Shown in pieces: positions 8,046 to 17,332 of a DNA stretch of 64,000 bases. The stretch comes from CAMDPA01 sp963825625 (lineage in GTDB: Bacteria > Pseudomonadota > Alphaproteobacteria > Rhizobiales > Hyphomicrobiaceae). The notes beneath the pieces were generated by a model. That model was not told where the DNA came from and made no database searches. It saw nothing but the letters and a program-made list of their open reading frames with translations. The stretch's first letter is position 1. Each line of letters starts with the position of its first letter. The stretch spans positions 227,864 to 291,863 of the forward strand of contig CAWGUF010000003.1 of assembly GCA_963825625.1 (NCBI GenBank), read 5' to 3'. The position numbers and the translations under genes were made by a program.

Positions 8046-10364
8046 TCAAGGCGCTGCGCGCCGGAAGAGGGCGGCCAACAGGTTCGAGTAATCGTCGGTC
8101 CATGCACGGGCGCTTCCGGCTGCAAGCGGCTTGGCTTCTTTCCACGCCAGGATCGGCTCGAGTGAGCGCTGGTCCCTGGCAATGAACACGACGTGGGAGG
8201 GCGAGGCGTCCCGACCGCGAGGGGCCAGATCCTTGACCTCGGCTCCGACCAAACCCGGCACTGCGGCGATTGTGGCAGCCAGAGTAGGTACCAGATCGAG
8301 ATAGCGGTTGGATATATGGATAGCGATCAGGCCGCGCTCGTCGATCAGGCTGGCGTAGAGCCGGAGCGCCTCGGCCGTCAGCAGATGGACCGGAATGGCG
8401 TCAGAGGAAAATGCGTCGATCAGCAGATATCCCATGCGCTCATGTGGTTCCTTGGCCAGGGTCAGGCGCGCGTCGCCGATGACGATGTCCGACGACGGCT
8501 GACATCTTGCCATGAAGTCGAAATAGCGCGGGTTCCTGGCGATCTCGACCACCAGCGGATCGATCTCGAAGAATTTCCAGCTCTCGTCTGGCCTGGAAAA
8601 GCAGGCAATTGAGCCTGCGCCAAGTCCTACGATGCCGACGGTCATCGGCGCAGCGCCTTGGGACAAGTTGGCTCGGGCGACGCCGACGCCACGCGCCATT
8701 GGGCCATCGGCGTGATAGTAGGTGGCCGGCACCGGGCGGTCGATAGGGCGCCTGTGCTCATCGAGGAGACGGCGCTTGCCGTGAATAGTGGTGCCGTGGG
8801 ACAGGGTGCGAAGGTCGCCGGTCTCGCTCAGCATGACGCGGTGCGTGCCGAAGAAGCCGCGGACGGAGTGGATGGTGCGCAGATCGGTCGAGGTGTAGGA
8901 CGCGCCAGCGATCATTGCGAGGATTGCAGCGGCCCGGAACTCTGGCCAGTTGCGAATGACAACCAGGCCGGCAACGAGCAGGGCGATGCGGATCGCGAGC
9001 GAGGATTCGTCGGCGGGCAATCCTCCGTGTGCGGCAAGGTTCGTGTGCAAGGCAAGCAACGCCGCGCCGCCTGCGATGATGAGGGCCATGCGACGCATGC
9101 TGACCGGCCTGTCCGCGCCAAGTACGATGCCGGGCAGGCACAACAGCGACAGGAAGATCAGCAGTGGGAATTCGAAGGCCGTTTTGAACACGTGCGGAGC
9201 GATCAGCGCTGAGAATATGCCGCCAAGCACGCCACCCAGTGACATGAACAGATAGAACTCGGTCAGATGGCGCGGCTCCGGCCGGCGCAGGTAGAGCTCG
9301 CGGTGGCATACGACCGAGGCAAGGAAGAAGGCAACGATCGGCAGGAGGATCGTGATAGGTCCGGAGATCGCGCTGATCTGGGAGATGAGGGCGAGTGGTG
9401 CGGAGATCGGCAGGGCGAGGCGGACGAAGGTGTAGTTGAACGGCAGCCGGTCTCGGAACACCAGGATGAACGTGAGCAGGAACAGCGCCAGAGGAACCAC
9501 CCACAGAAACGGAGCGGAGGCGATATCGGTGGTGATGTAGGTGGTGACGGCAACCACAAGCGCGGATGGGATCAATGCCAGGGCGATCCAGACCAGGCGG
9601 TCGGATGCGGTGATCCTGGAGACGGTGGGAGCGGTGGCGTGCAAGGAGGGCTGCAGCGGGGCGGCAGCACCGGCGGCGCGGCGCATCAAGGCGCCGGAAA
9701 CCGCGATGAGAGCGGCCAGAACCAGAAAGCCTGTGCTCCAAATGGCGGTCTGGCTGCCGAGGCCGAGGGACGGCTCCACCAGCAAGGGATAGGCGAGTAG
9801 CGCAGACAGGCTGCCGACGTTGGAGGCCGCATACAGAAAATATGGATCACGGGCATGCGGATGACGGGTCTCGGCGAACCAGGCTTGAATGAGCGGGGCG
9901 TTGGCGGAGATGGCGAAGAACGGCAGGCCGACGCCGACCAGCAGCACACCGATCAGCCACAGATAGGCATCGCCAGTGGTCGGCTCAGTGACTGAGGACG
10001 GTAGACCGATAGGCAGAGCCAATGCGACCGCGGCCATGACAGCGAGGTGGATCAGGTTGGCGCGGACCGGCCCAGCGGCTCTGATCAGCAGATGTGCGTA
10101 GCAGTAGCCGGCCAGGAGCAGAGCCTGGAATACGCACATGGAGACTGCCCAGACCGATGGCGAGCCGCCCAGTTTCGGCAGGACGATGCGGGCATACATC
10201 GGCTGAACGGAGAACAGCAGCAGTGCGGACACAAAGATCGTGAAGGCGAACGCGGCAAGGACGACACTATGGGAACCACAGGCTGCGGAGATCCGGTCAA
10301 CAATGCGGGTTGCCGCCGAGCCCGGGGAGGGGGCGGTTGGAGCCGGCGTTTCGCGACTTTGCAT
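8046..10364 (-). CDS. fused membrane transporter-like/spermidine synthase-like protein
   Basis: A 772-residue fusion. Roughly residues 35-500 form about a dozen hydrophobic segments of the membrane type found in 'fused MFS/spermidine synthase' proteins. The C-terminal ~230 residues are a spermidine synthase-like Rossmann domain: GIVGLGAGSIACF nucleotide loop, FFEIDPLVVEIA, DIVIGDARLTL and LLIDAFSSDAIPVHLLT. Known homologues are abundant but uncharacterised; polyamine synthesis should not be assumed. It lies convergent to Trm112 (59-base gap) and is transcribed away from the unit at 10.6-14.3 kb. Confidence 0.85.
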   Translation of the reverse strand: MQSRETPAPTAPSPGSAATRIVDRISAACGSHSVVLAAFAFTIFVSALLLFSVQPMYARIVLPKLGGSPSVWAVSMCVFQALLLAGYCYAHLLIRAAGPVRANLIHLAVMAAVALALPIGLPSSVTEPTTGDAYLWLIGVLLVGVGLPFFAISANAPLIQAWFAETRHPHARDPYFLYAASNVGSLSALLAYPLLVEPSLGLGSQTAIWSTGFLVLAALIAVSGALMRRAAGAAAPLQPSLHATAPTVSRITASDRLVWIALALIPSALVVAVTTYITTDIASAPFLWVVPLALFLLTFILVFRDRLPFNYTFVRLALPISAPLALISQISAISGPITILLPIVAFFLASVVCHRELYLRRPEPRHLTEFYLFMSLGGVLGGIFSALIAPHVFKTAFEFPLLIFLSLLCLPGIVLGADRPVSMRRMALIIAGGAALLALHTNLAAHGGLPADESSLAIRIALLVAGLVVIRNWPEFRAAAILAMIAGASYTSTDLRTIHSVRGFFGTHRVMLSETGDLRTLSHGTTIHGKRRLLDEHRRPIDRPVPATYYHADGPMARGVGVARANLSQGAAPMTVGIVGLGAGSIACFSRPDESWKFFEIDPLVVEIARNPRYFDFMARCQPSSDIVIGDARLTLAKEPHERMGYLLIDAFSSDAIPVHLLTAEALRLYASLIDERGLIAIHISNRYLDLVPTLAATIAAVPGLVGAEVKDLAPRGRDASPSHVVFIARDQRSLEPILAWKEAKPLAAGSARAWTDDYSNLLAALFRRAAP

Positions 10365-10575
10365 GCAATCACCCGTTCAGGATTTACGGTCTGCTAACCC
10401 AAATCCTATCAGGGCGGCGTTGATGGATCGTGAAGCGGTTGCGGTGTGGTCCGTCTGGTCATCCTGACGGCTGCAATACAGCGGGCTACAGCGGGCACTT
10501 TTCCACGTTAATTATTTGATATTTCCGTATTTTTATCGATTCCGCCTCGACCATCGCGGCCCAGTTTATCGCACA

Positions 10576-12084
10576 CTAAAACGAGCCGCCGGTCGTGAAG
10601 TCGTCGTCGGAACCCCGGCTGTCCCAGCCGCCGCTGTCCGGCATCGAAGGGAAATCGTCCGGTGGGGACCAGCCGCCGCGGGTGCCGGGCTGGCGCCACT
10701 CTCCGCCACGCGCGCCGCGCCGGCCGCCGCCGGGCATGGGAAAGGGAAACGGAAAATCCGGGGCACCGAAGTCCGGGCGGCCGCGATGTGGGCGGGTACC
10801 GAAGCCGGCGCGCAAGAGGTCCCAGAGGATGCCGCTGCGCACGACGCCTTCGAGAATTTGTGCGAGCACCGTTCCGATCTCGTTGTCGTTACGAAAGGTT
10901 GCATTCGGGTGGTCGTAGCCGGAGCGCCGGAACCGATCGCGTACCTGCTCGACCTCGACGCGGCGCTGCGCCAACTCCTGGGCCGATGCTCTAAGGCGCG
11001 TGACCTCCTTGTCGAGGCTGCGCAACTGCTCTTCGATCGTTTCTATGCGGCGAACCATGCTGTCGTCGCTGGGCGTGCCTGTGCGCTTTGCTTCACGGAA
11101 CAGGGTTTCGATGTCGTCCTGGGCATCTGCGTATGCGATGGTTTGCAATGCATCGGCATACGTCTTGTCGCCGGTGCCCTCGACCAGGGATGCGCGCTGC
11201 TGATCGAGCAGGCGCAGTAGCTCCCGCTTTTTGTTGACCGTGTCGTATGCTGCTGCAAGGCGGTGCCGTGCCTCGGCCAGCACCCGCTCCTTCTCGATGG
11301 CGCCCTCCTCGACCATCGCCTTGCGCTCTATGGCGGCAACCTCCGCCTTTCGATCGTCGGCCTTCTTGCGCTGGGCCGCCGCATGCTCTTTCAGGCGCAG
11401 CGGAATCTCGATCAGCATTGCGTAGTTTGCGCGGGCCTCGGAGAAGCCGATGAAGTCGGCCATCCAGCGATCGACCATGCGGACAAGGTTGCCGGCGGAA
11501 TAACGACTGGTGCCGAAGCCGCGGCTGAAGAGATACGTAAACAGACGATCGCCATCATAGGGTCTTTTCTTGGCGCCGAGCTCGGCCTCCGAGCTGGCTG
11601 ACTTTTTCTCGGCTCCGGAGGCGATGGCATCTGCCGCCTCAAAGCTCTTCTGGGCTTCGATCCAGATTGTTGTCGGTCTGACTTTTTTTTCCGCAGCGAC
11701 CCTGACCTCCTCGACGGCGGCGAGCGCGGCCTCGAGTTTCACGCCGGCAGCGTTGCGAGCGGCCTCGGCCTGCTCAAGCTCGGCGATAGCGGTCTGGCGC
11801 TGCTCGTTGACGTTGACGAGGCGCAGGCGGCGGTTCTCCAGAATGCGAACCGCATGCGTCTCGGCGGCATCCAGATTGCGCACCAGCCGGCCGGCCATGA
11901 TCTCGTCCAGCTTGATGCGGGCCAGCTCGCGAAACGCGTCGCCACGTTGGCGCCGAAGACGCTCTGCATCGCTGGTCGCGGATGTCAGAGCCTGATCGAG
12001 CGCTGTTTCGTCGCGATGCAATTTGGCGACTGCGCCTTCGATCCGTTCAAGCGTTTGTCGGCCGCTCCACATGCTATTCGCCAC
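10576..12084 (-). CDS. coiled-coil protein of unknown function with Gly/Pro-rich tail
   Basis: A 502-residue protein I cannot assign to a characterised family. Residues ~1-130 and ~215-390 are charged, Ala/Glu/Arg-rich helices of coiled-coil character. A conserved-looking insert DRLFTYLFSRGFGTSRYSAGNLVRMVDRWMADFIGF lies between them. The last ~75 residues are Gly/Pro/Arg-rich and disordered (GGGRRGARGGEW, GGWDSRGSDDD). It starts right at the stop of the next upstream gene on the same strand and forms an apparent three-gene operon with 12085-13035 and 13114-14295. The tail could bind nucleic acid or envelope polymers; that is speculation. Confidence 0.7.
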   Translation of the reverse strand: MANSMWSGRQTLERIEGAVAKLHRDETALDQALTSATSDAERLRRQRGDAFRELARIKLDEIMAGRLVRNLDAAETHAVRILENRRLRLVNVNEQRQTAIAELEQAEAARNAAGVKLEAALAAVEEVRVAAEKKVRPTTIWIEAQKSFEAADAIASGAEKKSASSEAELGAKKRPYDGDRLFTYLFSRGFGTSRYSAGNLVRMVDRWMADFIGFSEARANYAMLIEIPLRLKEHAAAQRKKADDRKAEVAAIERKAMVEEGAIEKERVLAEARHRLAAAYDTVNKKRELLRLLDQQRASLVEGTGDKTYADALQTIAYADAQDDIETLFREAKRTGTPSDDSMVRRIETIEEQLRSLDKEVTRLRASAQELAQRRVEVEQVRDRFRRSGYDHPNATFRNDNEIGTVLAQILEGVVRSGILWDLLRAGFGTRPHRGRPDFGAPDFPFPFPMPGGGRRGARGGEWRQPGTRGGWSPPDDFPSMPDSGGWDSRGSDDDFTTGGSF

Positions 12085-13035
12085 CTACCACCTGGTGATC
12101 ATGCCGCCGGCGAACGGCATTGCATAATCGATTGTCAGCTTGCCGCGCAATTTGGTGCCGAATCTGTTGTTCTGGACAATGCCGTCATTGCTCTTGTCGG
12201 CGGACACTGCGTCCCATGTCTCCTTTGGCACACGCACGCCGAATGCGCTTGCCAAGCTCGTTCGTCCGTCCTCCTCGTTACGGATCGGCAGCTTTAGAAT
12301 CCTGCCATCAGGCGAAACCGCTTCCACTATAAGGTAGTAGTTGCGCGCGTTGGAGCCGGTGCTGCGCGGGGGCCTGCGCCAAATGCCTGTCTTCTCGCCT
12401 GGTCGCGACACGATGGTGAGGGTGTATTCCGAAAGCAGCTCCGTCCGCAGGTCTTCGAGCTGCTTGCGGGTTTTCTCGAGGGCTGCGCGGTCCTTGTCCC
12501 GGGCTGCGCGGTTGGCGTCGGCGAGGATCCGGTCGGCTTCGGTTTTCGCTTTCGGCTCGGTGGCCGCAGCTACGATATCGGCGTGTGCCCGGCGCACTGC
12601 GTTGGGCAACGTCTCGGTCAGCTCGACACGGATGCGGTTCTCCGCGATCTCGGCGGGGCGATCGACGATGAGGTAGCGCACGCCGCAAGTGGTGAGCAAC
12701 GCGGCAAGCGCAACCGCCGCAAAGCCACCCATGCGCCGGCGCATCGTCCACCACTGAAACAGCGTCCGCTTCCAGGACGGCGGCGGCGGGGTCCAGGTGA
12801 ACCGGCTATCCTTCAGCGCCTTGACGCCTTCCTCCAGCACGCGATCGGGCACCTCGATGCCTTGCTGGCGATATATCTCGCGCAGCCGCTCGATGAGCTC
12901 GGCCTCGCGTCCGGCGTCGTTGAGCTCGGCGCGCACGAGGTCGTCGCGATGGCGGATCGTATCGACCACATCCATCGCGATCATCACGTCGTCGAGTGTG
13001 TGCGGCGGGGGCTCGCTGGCGAGGGGCTCAGGCAT
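12085..13035 (-). CDS. DUF6384-like single-pass membrane protein
   Basis: A 316-residue protein resembling what I recall as the DUF6384 family; the domain name is from memory and moderate in certainty. The N-terminal ~95 residues are cytoplasmic helices (TLDDVMIAMDVVDTIRHRD, LIERLREIYRQQGIEVPD). One membrane segment follows at about residues 108-126 (FAAVALAALLTTCGV). After it come a helical linker rich in Ala/Lys/Glu and a beta-rich C-terminal domain from about residue 205 (YTLTIVSRPGEKTGIWRR, YLIVEAVSPDG). It is adjacent, without a gap, to the coiled-coil gene downstream. A complex at the inner membrane is a reasonable inference. Confidence 0.7.
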   Translation of the reverse strand: MPEPLASEPPPHTLDDVMIAMDVVDTIRHRDDLVRAELNDAGREAELIERLREIYRQQGIEVPDRVLEEGVKALKDSRFTWTPPPPSWKRTLFQWWTMRRRMGGFAAVALAALLTTCGVRYLIVDRPAEIAENRIRVELTETLPNAVRRAHADIVAAATEPKAKTEADRILADANRAARDKDRAALEKTRKQLEDLRTELLSEYTLTIVSRPGEKTGIWRRPPRSTGSNARNYYLIVEAVSPDGRILKLPIRNEEDGRTSLASAFGVRVPKETWDAVSADKSNDGIVQNNRFGTKLRGKLTIDYAMPFAGGMITRW

Positions 13036-13113
13036 GAGGAGAAGGTAGGACTGCAGATTGGTCGTTTCCAGTTCGGGGCAACCGCATCGAGTTGGTCCAT
13101 GCTTTCTGTGTCA

Positions 13114-14295
13114 TCAACCAGGTCCCGGCAGCGCATCGGCCGCCGCGGCGAGGCGGGCGATGCGACGCTTGCCGTCCTCGACGGCCTCGCGGATCTCGGC
13201 CGAGTTCTGGGTGGCGAGCTTCCTCATCTCGGCGATGATCTCGATCGAGCGCTCCTGGAAATTGACCACGCTTTCGACCAGGAGCTTGACGGCATCGGCG
13301 CGGATGGTGGGGCCGTAGCCGGTACGCACGGCCGCCTCTGTCACCTTGTCGCCGATCTTGGCAAGGTCCTCGATGCTCTTGGACATGCCTTCCTTCATGG
13401 CCTCGAGCGTCTTGGTCAATTCGTGCAGGCCGAACATGCCGGTGAACGAGGCCTTCAGCGCCGCAAGCACGCTGTCGTTGGTCGAGAAGAACGACACGGC
13501 CTGGCTATAGACGCGCTCCTTGGCGGATGTCGTCTGCATCAGGCGGGCCATGATGACCTCTGAGGTGTTGTAGGAGATGGTCAGGTTGTCGGAGAGGTCC
13601 TTGGCGATCTGGTAGCGCTTCTCCTCTTCCTGCGTGCTTGCGCAGCACTTCGTCGCGCGCAAGCTCGAGCTTGGCGCGATCGGCAGGCTCAGTGCCGGAG
13701 AAAGTGCCGACCTTTTCGGAGGCCTCGCCGAGCTCCTTCTTGGCTGCTTCCAGCTTGACTTCGGCCTTCTTGAGAACCTCGAGCGCCATCACCTCGGCAT
13801 GCTTCAGTGCGCCGCGGTAAGTCGCGGTAGGCGTCGAGGATCTTGGCCTCGCGCTCGATCTGGTTCTTGGTTTCCTTGGTGACGTCCAGGTAGACTGCAC
13901 GTATCTTATCGAAGCGGTCGGCAATGTCGCCGCGCACAATCTTCATCCAGATGTTCGTGCCGCGCTCCAGCATGTCGATCTTGCCGTCCGTCACCTGATC
14001 GACAAGGCGGCGGGCATCGTCGCGGATCGAGTTGAAGCCTTCCGTTATGGTCTGGTAACGCTGGCCGATCTCCATTTTCGCGGTCTGCTCGCGAACCACC
14101 TCGTTGAATACCTCCGCCTGGCCGAGCGTGCGGGCGATGACGGTGATCCGGTCCTTGTCGAGGTCCGAGATCTTCTCGAGCAACACGTTGATTGGCGCAG
14201 GCTCGATCTTGTCCGGCATCAGCCCGATGTCGCGCAAGCCGCCGGGCTGCCTTGTCGAGGTACTGCATAGGGGTCTTGGCAACGGCACCAGCCAT
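13114..14295 (-). pseudogene. helical protein (TelA-like/'cell surface protein' type), broken by three frameshifts
   Basis: One gene of about 390 codons can be read only by joining three or four frames. It starts at an ATG at 14295 (MAGAVAKTPMQYLDKAA) and moves frame near 14250, near 13820 and near 13645. Its C-terminal part runs to 13114 (LMQTTSAKERVYSQAVSFF to EAVEDGKRRIARLAAAAD). The product is almost entirely helical, resembling TelA-type toxic-anion-resistance proteins or proteins annotated as cell-surface; this is a weak resemblance. Three indels in one gene could be decay or sequencing error. It probably heads the operon with the two genes downstream. Confidence 0.65.
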
Positions 14296-14483
14296 TTCGG
14301 CCTCCAACTGTCGATGAGGTACACCCAATGGCGCGATCTGCCCGGGGCAGGGCGCCTGAGGCAATACACCATACATCCGCATGCGCTCCATTGGCACGCG
14401 GAAACTGAGCTCTTGGGGGGCCCCGCATAGGCGCGGGGCCAGCGGCGCAGACTGCGCCGCAAAGTTGACGCAAAGATGATGGC

Positions 14484-15725
14484 TCAAGCGGTGAGATTGC
14501 CGAATTTCTGCAGATTGGCCTTCTGGCCCGGATTGCGGGGGGGCAGGCCGAACAGGCGGGCGGCGGTGCCGCCCAGGATGTTGTGCTTCGCCTTCTCGCT
14601 GATGAACGGCAGGTCCCAGATGACGCTGGGCAGGTCGAAGTCCCAGTGGGGGTAGTCGGACGAGTAGACCAGCTGGGTTTCCGCGTTGATCATGCGGAAG
14701 GTGCACTCCAGCGTGGCCATATCCTGGATCTCCATGGGCTGGGTCGCGTAATACATGTCGCGCATGTAATCCGATGGCTTCTTCTTGAGCAGCGGATATT
14801 CGGACGGACGCAGCATGTGCTCATGGTCGAGCCGCTGCATCAGGAACGGTAGCCAAGCGAGCCCTGATTCGATCCAGATGACCGGCAGCTTGGGGAAGCG
14901 CTCGCAAAGGGCATTCGTCACCCAATTCGTCATATGCAGAATGTTGAACATCGTGAAGCCGAGGGCATGCACGGAGGCGAACCGGTTGAGGCTCTTGAAG
15001 AACGGCTCGCCAACGTTGATGCCGGAGTGGAACGACAACGACAGGCCGCGTTCCTCGATCGCCCGGTAGACCTTCATATAATGATTGTGATGAACCGGCA
15101 GCGTGCGCACGGCGGTGACGAGGAAGCCGGCGACATGCCTGCGGCCGCCGAACACCTCGACCTGGCGCAGGGTCGCATCGGGGTCGGAGAAGGGCAGCGC
15201 CAGCATCGAGTAGAACCGCCCACCGGATTCGGGCAATACCACTTCCGTGAGCCAGCGGTTATAGGCCCAGCACAGCTGGACCTCCATCTCGACGTCGGGG
15301 TGCAGGCCGACCGCCAGCATCGGGGTGGGATAAAGGCAGGCATAATCGACGCTCATGGCGTCCATCCAGCGATGCCCGAGTTCGACATCACGTTTGGCAC
15401 CGGTGCCAGCCGTTTTCTCGGAAGACCGCAACGGGTAGCGGGTGACCCGGCCGCCCATGTCCTGGTGGCCGACCTGTGTCACCGGGATGACGCTGCCCCG
15501 GCCCTTGGTGAGGCCGCCGGTCACGAGTTGCCTGACTACGTCGTTCTCGATGAACGGCAGGAACTCCGCCTGTGATTCCGTCTCGTAGTGGTGGGCATCG
15601 ACGTCGACGATGAGCATGTCGTCGAAGTTGCGTTGCTTTGCCTGCTCGCTGGCATGGGCGAGCAACTTCGTCGTGTTCAGCTCGTCGACAGTGATTCGGC
15701 GGTCGCGATCGGCAATCAGTTCCAT
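14484..15725 (-). CDS. amidohydrolase-2 family metal-dependent hydrolase
   Basis: A 413-residue TIM-barrel protein of the amidohydrolase-2 family (ACMSD / gamma-resorcylate decarboxylase / 2-pyrone hydrolase type). The strand-1 motif VDVDAHHYE takes the place of the usual DxHxH. Later metal/catalytic elements include LSFHSGINVGEPF, a His-containing FTMFNILHMTNW helix, and SDYPHWDFDLP near the C-terminus, where the conserved Asp (SSDYPH) belongs. The substrate is not evident. The gene stands alone upstream of a gap to the frameshifted helical gene. The ATG at 15725 is preceded by a GGAGCG ribosome-binding site. Confidence 0.85.
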   Translation of the reverse strand: MELIADRDRRITVDELNTTKLLAHASEQAKQRNFDDMLIVDVDAHHYETESQAEFLPFIENDVVRQLVTGGLTKGRGSVIPVTQVGHQDMGGRVTRYPLRSSEKTAGTGAKRDVELGHRWMDAMSVDYACLYPTPMLAVGLHPDVEMEVQLCWAYNRWLTEVVLPESGGRFYSMLALPFSDPDATLRQVEVFGGRRHVAGFLVTAVRTLPVHHNHYMKVYRAIEERGLSLSFHSGINVGEPFFKSLNRFASVHALGFTMFNILHMTNWVTNALCERFPKLPVIWIESGLAWLPFLMQRLDHEHMLRPSEYPLLKKKPSDYMRDMYYATQPMEIQDMATLECTFRMINAETQLVYSSDYPHWDFDLPSVIWDLPFISEKAKHNILGGTAARLFGLPPRNPGQKANLQKFGNLTA

Positions 15726-15847
15726 CGGGGCGCTCCTCGTGCAAACGAAACGGCATTTCGCGTGGTTCGTTGACAGGAGCTAAGCAGAGTTGCACGGCGC
15801 TGCCAATGGCATCGTCGGGCACATGCCAGGGGATGCGCGGCGTCCGG

Positions 15848-16681
15848 TTATTCCCGCAGCAGATCGTTGATGCCGGTCTTGGCGCGGGTCTGGGCGTCGA
15901 CCGTCTTGACGATCACGGCGCAGTAGAGGGCGGGGCCGCCGGAGGCGCCGGGCGCGGCACCCGGCACGACGACAGAGTATGGCGGCACGCGGCCGATGTG
16001 CACCTTGCCGCTTGCGCGGTCGATGATGCGGGTGGAGGCGCCCAGGAACACACCCATCGACAGCACGCTCCCCTCGCCGACGATCACGCCCTCCGCCACC
16101 TCGGAACGGGCGCCGATGAAGCAGTTGTCCTCGATGATGACGGGGTTGGCCTGCAGCGGCTCCAATACGCCGCCGATGCCGGCGCCGCCCGAGATATGGC
16201 AGTTCCTGCCGATCTGAGCGCAACTGCCGACGGTGGCCCAGGTATCGACCATGGTGCCCTCGTCGACGTAAGCGCCGATGTTAACGAACGACGGCATCAG
16301 CACGACGTTCTTGCCGATGAACGAGCCACGGCGCACGATCGAGCCCGGCACGGCCCGGAAGCCTGCAGCGCGGAACTCCTTGTCGCCCCAGTCAGCAAAC
16401 TTCAGCGGGACCTTGTCCCAGCCGATCGTGTGACCGGTGTCGCGCGCGACGACGTGGTTCCAATTGTCGTTGAGGCGGAACGACAGGAGCACCGCCTTCT
16501 TCAGCCACTCGTTGACGATCCATTCGCCGCCCTTCTTCTCGGCGACGCGGGCCTCGCCCTTATCGAGCAGCGACAGCGAGGTATCGACTGCCGTGCGATA
16601 GTCGCCCTTGGTGGACGAGCCGATCTGATCGCGCGCCTCCCAGGCAGCTTCGACGGTTTGCTTGAGATCGGCGATGGCCAT
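15848..16681 (-). CDS. dapD: 2,3,4,5-tetrahydropyridine-2,6-dicarboxylate N-succinyltransferase
   Basis: A 277-residue left-handed beta-helix acyltransferase of the lysine/diaminopimelate pathway, using succinyl-CoA in the cytoplasm. Hexapeptide repeats run from about residue 105 to 225 (GSIVRRGSFIGKNVVLMPSFVNIGAYVDEG and on), with the DapD signature GTMVDTWATVGSCAQIG and GGVLEPLQANPVIIEDNCFIGA. The ATG at 16681 (MAIADLKQ) is preferred over a frame reaching 16852, because the family N-terminus begins here and the extra residues are Pro-rich and unfamily-like. The divergent RidA gene starts 169 bases away, so the two share a promoter region. Confidence 0.95.
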   Translation of the reverse strand: MAIADLKQTVEAAWEARDQIGSSTKGDYRTAVDTSLSLLDKGEARVAEKKGGEWIVNEWLKKAVLLSFRLNDNWNHVVARDTGHTIGWDKVPLKFADWGDKEFRAAGFRAVPGSIVRRGSFIGKNVVLMPSFVNIGAYVDEGTMVDTWATVGSCAQIGRNCHISGGAGIGGVLEPLQANPVIIEDNCFIGARSEVAEGVIVGEGSVLSMGVFLGASTRIIDRASGKVHIGRVPPYSVVVPGAAPGASGGPALYCAVIVKTVDAQTRAKTGINDLLRE

Positions 16682-16850
16682 GGTGGGCGTCTCCGGCGGT
16701 TGCTTGACTGTTGGCCAAGCGTTTTTACGGTTGGCCGCCACGGAGTCAATGACTGGCGTCAAGGTGTGGGGATGCGGTTGCCGGTTGCCGTTGTCGCCCG
16801 GACCGTCCAGGATGGCCTTCGGGATGTCACAGTGCACTGGAGGAAGCGTC

Positions 16851-17312
16851 ATGAGTGCAGAGCAGCGCGTGAAGGAACTCGGTCTGGAATTGCCGCCGGT
16901 GCCGAAGCCATCGGGGAACTACGTGGGCGGGGTGCGGACCGGCAACCTGTTGTTCATGTCAGGGTGCGGGCCCAGGCGTCCGGACGGCACCAACATCACA
17001 GGCAAGCTCGGCGGCAGCATGTCGGTGGAGGACGGCTACAAGGCAGCGCGGGTCGTCGGCCTCAATATGCTGGCCAACATCAGGGGGCAGCTCGGCTCAC
17101 TCGACAAGGTGAAGCGCGTGGTCAAGGTGCTCGGCATGGTCAACGCGATGCCGGACTTTAATGAGACGCCGAAGGTGATGAACGGATTCTCGGATCTGTT
17201 CGTGGAGGTGTTCGGCGAGGCGGGGCGGGGTGCACGCTCGGCTGTGGGCCATGTGACGCTGCCCGGCCAGATCGCCGTCGAGGTCGAGATGGTGCTGGAG
17301 ATCGAGGACTGA
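16851..17312 (+). CDS. RidA/YjgF-family protein
   Basis: A 153-residue Rid-superfamily protein; RidA itself hydrolyses reactive enamine/imine intermediates to keto acids plus ammonia. Recognisable elements are KPSGNYVGGVRTGNLLFMSG, GYKAARVVGLNMLANIRGQLGSLDKVKRVVKVLGMVN and the C-terminal ARSAVGHVTLPGQIAVEVEM. The catalytic-type Arg of RidA (in the R-S-A-V context) is present, while the length and the VLGMVNA region fit the YjgH/Rid-like subgroup often called 'RidA family' in Hyphomicrobiales. GGAGGAAG lies directly before the ATG. Confidence 0.9.
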   Translation: MSAEQRVKELGLELPPVPKPSGNYVGGVRTGNLLFMSGCGPRRPDGTNITGKLGGSMSVEDGYKAARVVGLNMLANIRGQLGSLDKVKRVVKVLGMVNAMPDFNETPKVMNGFSDLFVEVFGEAGRGARSAVGHVTLPGQIAVEVEMVLEIED

Positions 17313-17332
17313 GGGGGCTGCGGCGATCGCAG

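Noticed and set aside
8193..9800. Plus-strand ORFs within the MFS/spermidine synthase region
   Set aside because: They are antisense to a well-supported 772-residue gene and lack motifs.
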